Below are positions 13,538 through 21,047 of a stretch of DNA of 43,993 nt, piece by piece. The notes under the pieces are model-generated. The model worked only from the letters and a program-made list of their open reading frames with translations, did no database searches and was not told the DNA's origin. A program made the translations under genes and the position numbers. How positions within the stretch are numbered: the stretch's first letter is position 1; each line of letters starts with the position of its first letter. This stretch comes from Candidatus Eisenbacteria bacterium (lineage in GTDB: Bacteria > Eisenbacteria > RBG-16-71-46 > CAIMUX01 > VGJL01): positions 1 through 43,993 of the forward strand of contig VGJL01000009.1 of NCBI GenBank assembly GCA_016867495.1. The letters are read 5' to 3'.

Positions 13538-14535
13538 GGGTCATCGCCCGCAGCGGAGAAGAACGTGTCGCCGTCGTCTACCTTGCCGAGATGCGCGATG
13601 GCCGCCACGTCGAGTTCGCCGAATCGATCCAGCCGCCCATTCCCCGGGAGGACAAGTGGGTCCTTCTGATCTCGACGATGTTCGGGTGCCCGATTCGCTG
13701 CCTCATGTGCGACGCCGGGGGGCACTACCGCGGCCGGATGACGAAGGATGAGATTCTCGGGCAGATCGACTACCTGATCGGTCGCCGTTTCCCGGACGGC
13801 CTGCTGCCGGCCGGTCAGATCAAGATCCAGTTCGCGCGCATGGGGGAACCGGCGTTGAACCCGGCGGTCCTGGATGCTCTCGAGGAGCTCCCGGGCCGCT
13901 ATCGCGCCCGGGGGCTGATGCCTTCGATCTCGACGATGGCTCCCGCGGGAGCAGACGCCTTCTTCGAACGGCTGCTCTCGATCAAGAATGCCCTCTACTC
14001 CCGCGGCCGCTTTCAGCTCCAGTTCTCGATTCACACGACCGACGAGCCTCTGCGGGACGGGCTCATTCCCGCGAGGAAGTGGACGCTGGGGCAGATCGGT
14101 CGATACGGCGAGCGGTTCCACTCGGACGGAGACCGGCGGATCACTCTCAACTTCGCGTTGCCCGCGCGGTTTCCGATCGACCCTGCCGTCATGTTCAGGC
14201 ACTTCGATCCGGAGAGGTTCCTCGTCAAGATCACGCCGCTGAATCCGACCTATCGCGCCCGTGAGAACCGGATGGAGACGCATGTCAGGACGGGAGGGGA
14301 GCCGTTCGATCGTGGCGTCATCGACTCTCTGCGGGAAGCAGGGTACGAGGTGATCGTGAGCATCGGTGAGGAGATGGAGAGCCAGATCGGAAGCAACTGC
14401 GGGCAGCTCGTGCGCCGCCACCTCGCCGCCGCCGAGCCGATTCCGGACGGGTACGGGATGTGCGCGCTCCGGACCGAGGGGAACGCCCCCCCGGCCGGCA
14501 ATTCCATGCGGCGGGGGATCGAATTCTCCTGCTGA
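13534..14535 (+). CDS. RlmN/Cfr-like radical SAM protein of unknown substrate
   Basis: 333-residue radical SAM enzyme. The cluster motif CPIRCLMC (Cys52, 56, 59; CxxxCxxC) coordinates 4Fe-4S. FARMGEPALN (100-109) matches the RlmN/Cfr MGMGEPLLN motif, SISTMAP the VSTxG strand, FSIHTTDEPLRDGLIP the LHAPNDEIRDEIVP segment, and GSNCGQL (Cys289) the methyl-carrying Cys355 region of RlmN. Two differences stand out. The N-terminal RNA-binding domain is short, and the second catalytic Cys of RlmN (Cys118, seven residues before the first cluster Cys) is Leu45. Extra Cys310 and Cys333 (the last residue) lie in a C-terminal tail. It may methylate something other than 23S rRNA A2503. It is translationally coupled to the flavoprotein. 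The family is confident, the reaction is not. Confidence 0.85.
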   Translation: MRVIARSGEERVAVVYLAEMRDGRHVEFAESIQPPIPREDKWVLLISTMFGCPIRCLMCDAGGHYRGRMTKDEILGQIDYLIGRRFPDGLLPAGQIKIQFARMGEPALNPAVLDALEELPGRYRARGLMPSISTMAPAGADAFFERLLSIKNALYSRGRFQLQFSIHTTDEPLRDGLIPARKWTLGQIGRYGERFHSDGDRRITLNFALPARFPIDPAVMFRHFDPERFLVKITPLNPTYRARENRMETHVRTGGEPFDRGVIDSLREAGYEVIVSIGEEMESQIGSNCGQLVRRHLAAAEPIPDGYGMCALRTEGNAPPAGNSMRRGIEFSC

Positions 14536-14593
14536 GGCGGGCCGGCAGGGTCGCTATTCTACTCGACGACCTTCCAGGAACGAGGAGCGAGGC

Positions 14594-15763
14594 GTGCTCG
14601 ACAAGGAATGCGGCGGAGCGGGCCAGGGCCCGGAGGGAGACCGGGCCCACGACGGGAGACAGGTGCGCGAGCCGGCGCAGCCCGGGCAAGGGGTGCTCGA
14701 GCTGCGGCGCCGGGCGCTTGCCTTCGGCTTCGGATTCATAGCCCTCTCGATCCTCGCGCTGCTTGTCGCGATCTACCTCCAGATCGTCCGACCGATCCTC
14801 TGGGCGAGCACGCTCGCCGTCCTCTTCTATCCCCTGCACCGAGGGATCCTCCACCTCGCCCGGAGGAGGGCGATCGTGGCCGCGTCGATCAGCACGGTCC
14901 TCTCGGTGGCGATCCTCTTCATCCCCGCCTTTCTCATCACATTCAATCTGGTGAGCGAGGTGCGCAATCTCTGGCCCGGCATCAGGGACAGCCTGGGCCC
15001 GGAGGCCTATCAGTCGATCTCGCGATGGCTCGAGGAGTCCCCCTTCAAGGGCGTCACGCACTTCCTGGTCGGCACGCGGCCCGATACGGGACCGATGGCG
15101 ATCGAGGCGGAGCTGGAGAAGGGCGTCACGTGGATGCAGGGGTTCCTCCTCGACAAGATGAGAAGCGTCACGCTCGGCGTGCCGGCCCTTCTCTTCGAGG
15201 CCGCAATCACCCTGCTCGCCTTTTTCTTCTTCCTCCGCCACGGGCCGGGCTGGATCGAGGCGATCCAGGGGGCTCTTCCGCTGGAACCCGACCACTCTCG
15301 CCGGCTCTTCAGGATCGCCGGACAGACGATCAACGCCGTCTTTCGCGGCGTGATCCTGACGGCCGCGACGCAGGCGGTCCTCGCCGGCGTGGGTTTCTGG
15401 GTCGCCGGAGCCAAGGTCCCGATCCTGCTCGCCTTCGTGACCTTCATCGCGGCGCTGATCCCGTTCGTCGGCCCTGTGGCGGTCTGGCTTCCCACGGCGC
15501 TGGCTCTCTATATCTCGGGGAAGACCGGCGCGGGGATCGGCCTTGCGATCTACGGCACGCTCGTCGTCAGCCTCGTCGACAACTTCCTGCGCCCCTACCT
15601 GATCGGCCGCGAGATGAAGCTCCCCGTCCTCTGGCTCTTCCTCTCGATCCTCGGCGCGCTCAGGCTCTTCGGATTCCTCGGAGTCGTGGTGGGCCCCGCG
15701 GCGCTCGCCCTCGCCTTCGCCTGCTACAGGATCTACACGGAAGGCAGGAGGTCGGCGGCCTAG
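14594..15763 (+). CDS. AI-2E family (PerM-like) membrane permease
   Basis: 389 residues from a GTG at 14594 with AGGAG 6 nt upstream; longer frames overlap the radical SAM gene. A hydrophilic N-terminal tail of about 35 residues is followed by paired TM helices, an extramembrane helical region (about 115-190), and the conserved C-terminal half: FIAALIPFVGPVAVWLP, GTLVVSLVDNFLRPYLIG and LSILGALRLFGFLGVVVGP. These are the signatures of the AI-2E/PerM family, which covers AI-2 export, Na+/H+ antiport and uncharacterised permeases. The particular cargo is unknown. Same strand as the preceding pair with a 58-nt gap. Confidence 0.9.
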   Translation: MLDKECGGAGQGPEGDRAHDGRQVREPAQPGQGVLELRRRALAFGFGFIALSILALLVAIYLQIVRPILWASTLAVLFYPLHRGILHLARRRAIVAASISTVLSVAILFIPAFLITFNLVSEVRNLWPGIRDSLGPEAYQSISRWLEESPFKGVTHFLVGTRPDTGPMAIEAELEKGVTWMQGFLLDKMRSVTLGVPALLFEAAITLLAFFFFLRHGPGWIEAIQGALPLEPDHSRRLFRIAGQTINAVFRGVILTAATQAVLAGVGFWVAGAKVPILLAFVTFIAALIPFVGPVAVWLPTALALYISGKTGAGIGLAIYGTLVVSLVDNFLRPYLIGREMKLPVLWLFLSILGALRLFGFLGVVVGPAALALAFACYRIYTEGRRSAA

Positions 15764-15782
15764 GGCCCGGGGTCGATCGAGA

Positions 15783-16232
15783 TCAGCTCCCGCGGGATCC
15801 GCGCGACCGCCGCCAGGCGACCCAGAGTCGACGGGCCGCGAGGGCGAGGGCCAATCCGATCGCGGCGTAGATCCCTCCTCGGAGGACCGGCGGGAGGGGG
15901 GAGGCCCGGAGGAGCCGTCCGAAGAGGGCCATCCCGACGACGAGCCCCCAGCTCCTGAGCGATAGGAACCCGCCGATGCAGCGGCCATCGCCCCGCTCCT
16001 CGACTCTCCGCACGAGCCCCCGCGCGGCTCGATCAAGGATGAGCCTCGACTTCAGGAGAGCCAGTCCCGCCGAGAAGAGGAGAACCGCGTAGCGCAGGGG
16101 CGATGAGCTTCCGAGGATCCAGAACGCCCCCGCTCCGGCAAGCCCGGCGCCGACCAGGGTCCAGAGCAAGGCGGCGGCCAAGAGATGGGTCCGCATCGAG
16201 GCCGCGGGCTTCAGCGATCGGAAGGCGCTCAT
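15783..16232 (-). CDS. Small integral membrane protein, function unknown
   Basis: 149 residues with about four hydrophobic segments (about 16-38, 45-62, 90-105, 115-133), a positively charged loop RAARGLVRRVEERGDGR between the second and third, and a basic C-terminal tail. I do not recognise the family. The loop plus the following GRCIGGFLSLRSWGLVV segment looks conserved-type rather than random. The ATG at 16232 has only a distant AGGT. The gene is convergent with the AI-2E permease (19-nt gap) and divergent from the exonuclease gene. Confidence 0.7.
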   Translation of the reverse strand: MSAFRSLKPAASMRTHLLAAALLWTLVGAGLAGAGAFWILGSSSPLRYAVLLFSAGLALLKSRLILDRAARGLVRRVEERGDGRCIGGFLSLRSWGLVVGMALFGRLLRASPLPPVLRGGIYAAIGLALALAARRLWVAWRRSRGSRGS

Positions 16233-16421
16233 CGCGTCGTAGATTAACCTGCCACGGCCGTGACCGGAATGGTTCGTTAGGTGACGGCCTCGATCGAGAT
16301 GTGATAGTCTGCCGGGCTCGCTTCTCGGGATGGAATCGCGCGGCGGCCCGAGACACGCGGGGCCGGGCGAGGACGCGCCCGAGGGAGCGAGGCGGCCGCG
16401 AGCCCGGAAGAGGAGGGAGCT

Positions 16422-16997
16422 TTGAGCGAGACACCCACCGTTTACTTCTCCGTCGACGTGGAAGCGTCGGGCCCCTTTCCGCCCGAGTTCAACCTCGTCT
16501 CGATCGGCGCCGTCGAAGTGCGTTCATCCGGCGGGGAACACCGCCTCGGGCGGGAGTTCTATGTCGAGCTGAAGCCGATCTTCCCCGGTTTCCGGGCGGA
16601 ATCGATGGCGGTCCACGGAATCGCCCGCGAGCACCTCGAGACGAAAGGCGCCGACGCCCGAGAGGCGATGGAGGCGTTCGCGGCATGGACCCGCTCCTGT
16701 CTTCAACCGGGCGAAGCCCCGGTCTTCGTCGGGCACAACGCGGTCTTCGACTGGGCCTACATCAACTACTACTTCCAGCACTTCGGAATGGAGAACGTCT
16801 TCGGGTACAAAGCGCTCGATTCCAAGTCGCTGGCCGTCGGCGTGCTCGGCATCTCCTGGTGGGATGCGAACAAGGACTTCCTTCTGACCAGGATCCCGGG
16901 ACTGGTCGGGATCGCTCCCGAGGAGGCCCACAACGCTCTCCACGACGCGCGATTCCAGGCCCGGATCCTCGCGGCCCTTCTCGATTGGAAACGGTGA
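16422..16997 (+). CDS. DEDDh 3'-5' exonuclease (DnaQ/RNase T-like)
   Basis: 191-residue nuclease starting at a TTG with GGAGG 5 nt upstream. Exo I VDVEASG gives metal ligands Asp12 and Glu14, Exo II VFVGHNAVFDWAYI gives Asp110, and Exo III EEAHNALHDARFQA gives His170 and Asp175 in the H-x4-D pattern of the DEDDh class. It stands alone, not fused to a polymerase, so it may trim DNA or structured RNA. Its stop overlaps the GTG of the nfo gene (GTGA), which argues for a joint DNA-repair role. Confidence 0.9.
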   Translation: MSETPTVYFSVDVEASGPFPPEFNLVSIGAVEVRSSGGEHRLGREFYVELKPIFPGFRAESMAVHGIAREHLETKGADAREAMEAFAAWTRSCLQPGEAPVFVGHNAVFDWAYINYYFQHFGMENVFGYKALDSKSLAVGVLGISWWDANKDFLLTRIPGLVGIAPEEAHNALHDARFQARILAALLDWKR

Positions 16998-17923
16998 GCC
17001 GTACTGCCGGCATCCGGGGCCGCGCGCGCTGCAGGGAAGAACGGGCCCCGCTTCTCGGCGCACACATGTCGATCGCGGGCGGGCTGCATCATGCGATCGA
17101 GCAGGCGGCGATCCACCGCTGCGCCGCCGTGCAGCTCTTCAGCAAGTCCTCGAACCAGTGGGCCGCCCGGCGCATCACGCAGGAGGACGTCGACCGCTGG
17201 ACTGCCGCCCTGGCGCGGAGCCCGATGGCGACGGTGGCGCATGACTCCTACCTGATCAATCTCGCCTCGCCGGATCCAGAGCTCTTGCGGAAGTCGCGGG
17301 CGGCCTTTCTCGAGGAGGTCCGGCGGTGCGATCTCTTGGGCATTCCCTTCCTCGTCTTCCATCCCGGCGCGCACATGGGGGTAGGAGAGGACGAGGGACA
17401 GAGCGCGGTCGCCCGAAGCCTGGACTGGGTCTGCGAGCGATCAGAGGCTTCGAGGACCCTCCTGCTCCTCGAGACGACCGCGGGCCAGGGGACGAGCCTC
17501 GGATACCGCTTCGAGCACCTGGCGGCGATCCTCGAGCGGAGCCGGGCCGCGCAGAGGCTCGGGGTCTGCCTCGACACATGCCATGTCTTCGCGGCCGGCT
17601 ACGACATCCGGACGGAAGAGGGATACGCGTCGGTCATCCGGGAGTTCGATCGCCGTGTCGGTCTGCGGATGCTCCGCTGCTTCCACGTGAACGACTCGAA
17701 GAGGGAGCTGGGCTCCCGCGTCGATCGCCACGAGCACATCGGCAAGGGGCATATCGGTTCCCGCGCCTTCGGCTTTCTGATGAGGGATGAGCGCTTCGCC
17801 GGGATCCCGAAGATCCTCGAGACGCCGAAGGAAGGCGAAATGGATCGGAGGAACCTGGCTCTTCTGCGGAGACTCGCCTCGATGGACGACTCCCCGCGGG
17901 CGCGGGGAAGCGGCCCAGGATAG
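16994..17923 (+). CDS. nfo: Endonuclease IV (AP endonuclease)
   Basis: Cleaves the phosphodiester 5' of abasic sites in base-excision repair. 309 residues from the GTG that overlaps the exonuclease stop; a start nearer LLGAHMSIAGG would also be possible, since the first 20 residues are atypical. The TIM-barrel zinc ligands of the family are all visible: His in VAHDSYL, His in VFHPGAH, Glu in LLLETTAGQG, Asp and His in CLDTCHVFAAGYD, His in CFHVNDSK, Asp and His in RVDRHEHIGKGHIG, and Glu in KILETPK. Works downstream of glycosylases such as tag in this window. Confidence 0.93.
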   Translation: MSRTAGIRGRARCREERAPLLGAHMSIAGGLHHAIEQAAIHRCAAVQLFSKSSNQWAARRITQEDVDRWTAALARSPMATVAHDSYLINLASPDPELLRKSRAAFLEEVRRCDLLGIPFLVFHPGAHMGVGEDEGQSAVARSLDWVCERSEASRTLLLLETTAGQGTSLGYRFEHLAAILERSRAAQRLGVCLDTCHVFAAGYDIRTEEGYASVIREFDRRVGLRMLRCFHVNDSKRELGSRVDRHEHIGKGHIGSRAFGFLMRDERFAGIPKILETPKEGEMDRRNLALLRRLASMDDSPRARGSGPG

Positions 17924-17955
17924 GCCGCTCCGCGCCCGAGGGTAGGAAAGTCTCT

Positions 17956-17973
17956 CTCCCGCGAGTGCGGGAG
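17956..17973 (-). terminator. Probable terminator of the phospholipase D-type gene
   Basis: CTCCCGC (17956-17962) and GCGGGAG (17967-17973) form a perfect 7-bp stem with a 4-nt loop, 8 nt past the minus-strand stop. On the minus strand AGAGACTTTCC follows, a short, imperfect T-tract. On + nothing T-rich follows. Confidence 0.45.
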
Positions 17974-17980
17974 GCCCGCG

Positions 17981-20332
17981 TCACTTGAGAATCGTGATTC
18001 GTCTCTGTTCGCTGATGCCGTCTCCCTCGATCCGCAGGAAGTAGATCCCCGCGTCGAGGCGCCTGAGGCTCCACTCGATCCCCGAGCCCGCTGCGGCGGC
18101 ATCGATGCTCATCTGGTCGATCCGCCTGCCGGAGACATCGTGCAGGGTCGCGCCGAGCCGCCCGGAAGCGGCGCCGGCCACCTGGATGCGGATCCCGTCC
18201 TGCGCGGGATTCGGGAAGACCGCCACGGGAGAGTCCGCGCCCGAGATCCCCTCCGGCGCGTCGACGGTCAGATCGGCCGATCCACCGGCCGCGTGGTAGC
18301 GGGCCGCGAACTCCTGAAAGAAGAGGTTCGAGACACGGAAGTCCTCGATCATGAGCAGATTCTCGTCGTTCTCGTTGTTCGCGGCGTTGGACCAGTTGGA
18401 GCTTCCGGTCACCGTGATGGGGCGGCCCAAGTGCTGGTTTACGTCGAGGATCATGTACTTGTGGTGCAGCGATCCGGTCTCCGCGTCCAGCCAGACGTCC
18501 GCCGGGGGATCCCACGGATACGACCCGGTGCCGATCATGTTGTGGTACTGGCTGTACTGGCTGCCCTGCTCCGCGCGGTCGAAGACGCCGCGCACGGGGT
18601 AGCCGGGAACGGAGGTGAACCTCTCCTGGAGGGCGATGTTCACATCGGCGCGCGTGAAGGCGAGGATGCCGAAGTGGGCCGAGCTGGCCGAGGCGCCGAT
18701 CCATCCGCAGAGCGCCCCGATCTGGTTGTCGGAGGGGCCGAAATAGACGGCCGCCGGCCGCCCGCTGATGTTGAATCGCTTCGGCGTGTCGTCCAGCTTG
18801 AGGGCGCCGAAGCGGGAGAGGTCCGGGTCGGGCGAGTTGCCCGATGACCCCCACATCTCGTTGATCTCGGCCGTGTAGACCTCCGCGAGGGATTCGTCCT
18901 GGATGAGGACGATGTTCTGTATGTCTGTGTAGGTCCCCTCGGAGTTGATGTTCCACGATCCCGTCAGCACCCAATCGTCGGAGAAATCGGTGTCCAGGCG
19001 ATGATCGAAGACCCAGAACTTATCGTGCATCAGCCCGCCGCCCGAGTTGTTGGGGCCGTAGGAGTCGTCGATCACGGTGATGCCGGCCTGGACGAGGCGC
19101 AGGACTTGCTGCTGCATCTGGTCGCGGTTCTCCGTGACGAAGCGGATCGCCACGCCCCGATTGTGAGCGGCGATCAGCGCGTCGGCGGGAGACTGCAGAT
19201 CGAAGCTGTAGATGGCGACGTCGATCGAGTGATCCGCGGCCGCGATCCGCTCGACCAGCACTGCGGCAAGATCGGTGTTGCCGTTGGCGGGCTCGCCCAG
19301 GGCCAGGGCCGTCTCGACGCTCTTGTTGAAGTAGACCCGCGTCTCGCCGGAGGAGCGGCTCCCTGAGCAGAAGCGCAGCCCGGGGAGGCTCGTCTCGCCG
19401 TCCTCGTTCTCGCTCGTCACGCGATACATGTGGATGAGGGCCGGGGAGAGACCCGTGGCGGTCAGCGAGTGCGCAGTGACCGGCGTCGGATCGTAGACGG
19501 AGCCAAGTTCGTAGGAGGTTGTGTATCCGAACTCGAGACGCGAGTCCGCAGGATAGTCGGTCTCCCATTCGATCGTGACCTGGTTCGGCTGGATGTCGGT
19601 CTCGTGGGGGAGCACCGTGAAGGCGGGGCCCGGAAGAGGGATGATGTCGGCTTGCCGGCGCGGGAGGATCTCGTAGCCTGACGTGTAGGGGGGCGAGAAC
19701 CCGCCGAACTGCTTCAGGACGCCGATCACATCGAAGTGCGCCTGCGGCGGGGGGAGGCTCCCCACGCCCGTGTCGCCGTCGATCCACATGTCGCAGGTCC
19801 CGGACTCGTCATGAAGGGTGACGAGCTGATTCGGACCCCAGGTCCCCGTGTAGCTCACGCGGGGCAGCCGGATCAGCATGCTCTCCTGAGGCTCGCAGTA
19901 GTTCTGGCCGAACTGGTTCGCCACCTGGCTGCAGTTCATCGTATAGGGCTCGGGGAGAGGCTGGCCCGTCGCGTGGACCGTCCATGTGTTGAGAGCGACC
20001 TCGGTGTGGCCCCGGTAGTGAGCAATCGTCCCATTGAAGGTGATGGAGTCGCCGATCGCGAAGGTGGCGGGGACGGAGCTCTTGTAGATCATCACGGCGC
20101 CAGTCGCGTCCTGGACATAGACCTCGGTGTAGGAGGACGTGAATGTCCCTGTGCCCGCCGTGACGACTCCGGTGACGCTCACCGCCGTCCCGATGGTGTA
20201 GGGCGCTATGGGAATCCCGCGATAGTCGTTGCAGTGGAGGTTTCCCATCGGCACCGCCATGGCGGCATGGCCCGCGAGGGGGATGAGCAGAAGGGCGATC
20301 AGGATCGTTCGTCCGGATGGGCGGCGTGGCAT
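17981..20332 (-). CDS. Exported two-HKD phospholipase D-type protein with OB-like, Fn3-like and C-terminal sorting modules
   Basis: 783-residue secreted protein; the ATG at 20332 follows GGAGG. Signal peptide about 1-26. An OB-fold-like region (about 38-125: VSVTGVVTAGTG, EVYVQDATGAVMIY, GDSITFNGTIAHYRGHTEV) resembles nucleic-acid-binding modules of exported nucleases. A fibronectin-III-like segment follows (about 245-320). Two phospholipase D catalytic motifs of HxKxxxxD form lie at 436-443 (HDKFWVFD) and 623-630 (HHKYMILD), each followed by the usual TGS-N segment (LTGSWNINSEG, VTGSSNWS). The C-terminal 85 residues (VFPNPAQDG, HDVSGRRI, AGIYFLRI, RRITILK) are a type-A sorting-like module. 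PLD folds include lipases and nucleases such as Nuc; the OB region favours a nuclease, as inference. It has its own promoter and terminator. Confidence 0.88.
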   Translation of the reverse strand: MPRRPSGRTILIALLLIPLAGHAAMAVPMGNLHCNDYRGIPIAPYTIGTAVSVTGVVTAGTGTFTSSYTEVYVQDATGAVMIYKSSVPATFAIGDSITFNGTIAHYRGHTEVALNTWTVHATGQPLPEPYTMNCSQVANQFGQNYCEPQESMLIRLPRVSYTGTWGPNQLVTLHDESGTCDMWIDGDTGVGSLPPPQAHFDVIGVLKQFGGFSPPYTSGYEILPRRQADIIPLPGPAFTVLPHETDIQPNQVTIEWETDYPADSRLEFGYTTSYELGSVYDPTPVTAHSLTATGLSPALIHMYRVTSENEDGETSLPGLRFCSGSRSSGETRVYFNKSVETALALGEPANGNTDLAAVLVERIAAADHSIDVAIYSFDLQSPADALIAAHNRGVAIRFVTENRDQMQQQVLRLVQAGITVIDDSYGPNNSGGGLMHDKFWVFDHRLDTDFSDDWVLTGSWNINSEGTYTDIQNIVLIQDESLAEVYTAEINEMWGSSGNSPDPDLSRFGALKLDDTPKRFNISGRPAAVYFGPSDNQIGALCGWIGASASSAHFGILAFTRADVNIALQERFTSVPGYPVRGVFDRAEQGSQYSQYHNMIGTGSYPWDPPADVWLDAETGSLHHKYMILDVNQHLGRPITVTGSSNWSNAANNENDENLLMIEDFRVSNLFFQEFAARYHAAGGSADLTVDAPEGISGADSPVAVFPNPAQDGIRIQVAGAASGRLGATLHDVSGRRIDQMSIDAAAAGSGIEWSLRRLDAGIYFLRIEGDGISEQRRITILK

Positions 20333-20384
20333 GGTGCCTCCTCGTAGCGTGGTGGTGGCGTCTCCTGAGAGTCGATCTCACACA

Positions 20385-20393
20385 ATTATACCA
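20385..20393 (-). promoter_or_regulatory. Extended -10 promoter of the phospholipase D-type gene
   Basis: On the minus strand TGGTATAAT gives a perfect TATAAT (20390-20385) with the extended -10 TGn. No good -35 is seen, as is allowed for extended -10 promoters. The start would be near 20378, about 45 nt before the ATG. Confidence 0.5.
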
Positions 20394-20460
20394 TGGCGGG
20401 GCTTCCTGGGGCAGCACGATCCCGAGCGCCATCTGCTAGGATCCGGGCAGGGAGGGAGGC

Positions 20461-21042
20461 ATGAGAAGGAGGGCAGTGGCGGTCTGGGACCTCAGATCGG
20501 GGCCGTGTCGCGCGATCGTGGTGTTCGGTCTCTTTGCCCTGGCCGTGCAGAGCCCGTGCCGCGCCCAGCCGGCGCCCGAGAACCCGATCCTCGATCCCGC
20601 GCAGGAAGCGCTCGCGCAGCAGATCTTCAACGAACTGGTCTCTCCATGTTGCTGGACGACGACGGTCGCGCAGCATGGCTCCGGGGCCGCGCCAAGGATT
20701 CAGGCCGAGGTGCGAGGGATGATCGCGGGCGGAATGGGTCACGCGGCGATCGTGGACCACTACGTTCAGGAGTACGGCGAGCGGATCCTCGCCAAGCCCA
20801 AGAAGAGGGGATTCAACCTCGCCGCCTACTGGGTACCGTATGCGGCGATCGCGATCGGGCTCGCGGCGATCGCGACGGTCTTCCGCCGACGAATGGGGAC
20901 GGCGAGACGGCCTTCCGACAGCGGGAAGGAAGCGACCTCGGGAGCGGCGCGGGCGGCGCCGACGGCCGCGGGGCCCCCGCCTGCGGGCACGGACGAGGAA
21001 TACCGGAGGCGCCTCCAGGAAGAGGCGCGCCGGCTCTCCTAG
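20461..21042 (+). CDS. CcmH-like cytochrome c maturation protein with a CC motif
   Basis: 193-residue exported, membrane-anchored protein; ATG after GGGAGGGAGG. It has an N-terminal signal/anchor (about 17-35), the CcmH-type helical domain (about 44-112) with FNELVSPCCWTTTVAQHGSG then EVRGMIAGGMGHAAIVDHYVQEYGERILAKP, one TM helix (about 122-141) and a charged, Ala/Pro-rich cytoplasmic tail. The second half matches CcmH/CycL, which reduces apocytochrome c or holds it for heme attachment. However, the usual LRCxxCQ is replaced by adjacent Cys63-Cys64 (SPCCW). No other ccm gene is near. It may be a divergent CcmH branch; redox function with adjacent cysteines is unproven. Confidence 0.75.
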   Translation: MRRRAVAVWDLRSGPCRAIVVFGLFALAVQSPCRAQPAPENPILDPAQEALAQQIFNELVSPCCWTTTVAQHGSGAAPRIQAEVRGMIAGGMGHAAIVDHYVQEYGERILAKPKKRGFNLAAYWVPYAAIAIGLAAIATVFRRRMGTARRPSDSGKEATSGAARAAPTAAGPPPAGTDEEYRRRLQEEARRLS

Positions 21043-21047
21043 GCGCG

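Noticed and set aside
14318-16036. 572-codon minus-strand ORF over the AI-2E permease
   Set aside because: Charged low-complexity translation typical of antisense frames; the plus strand carries the conserved permease motifs.
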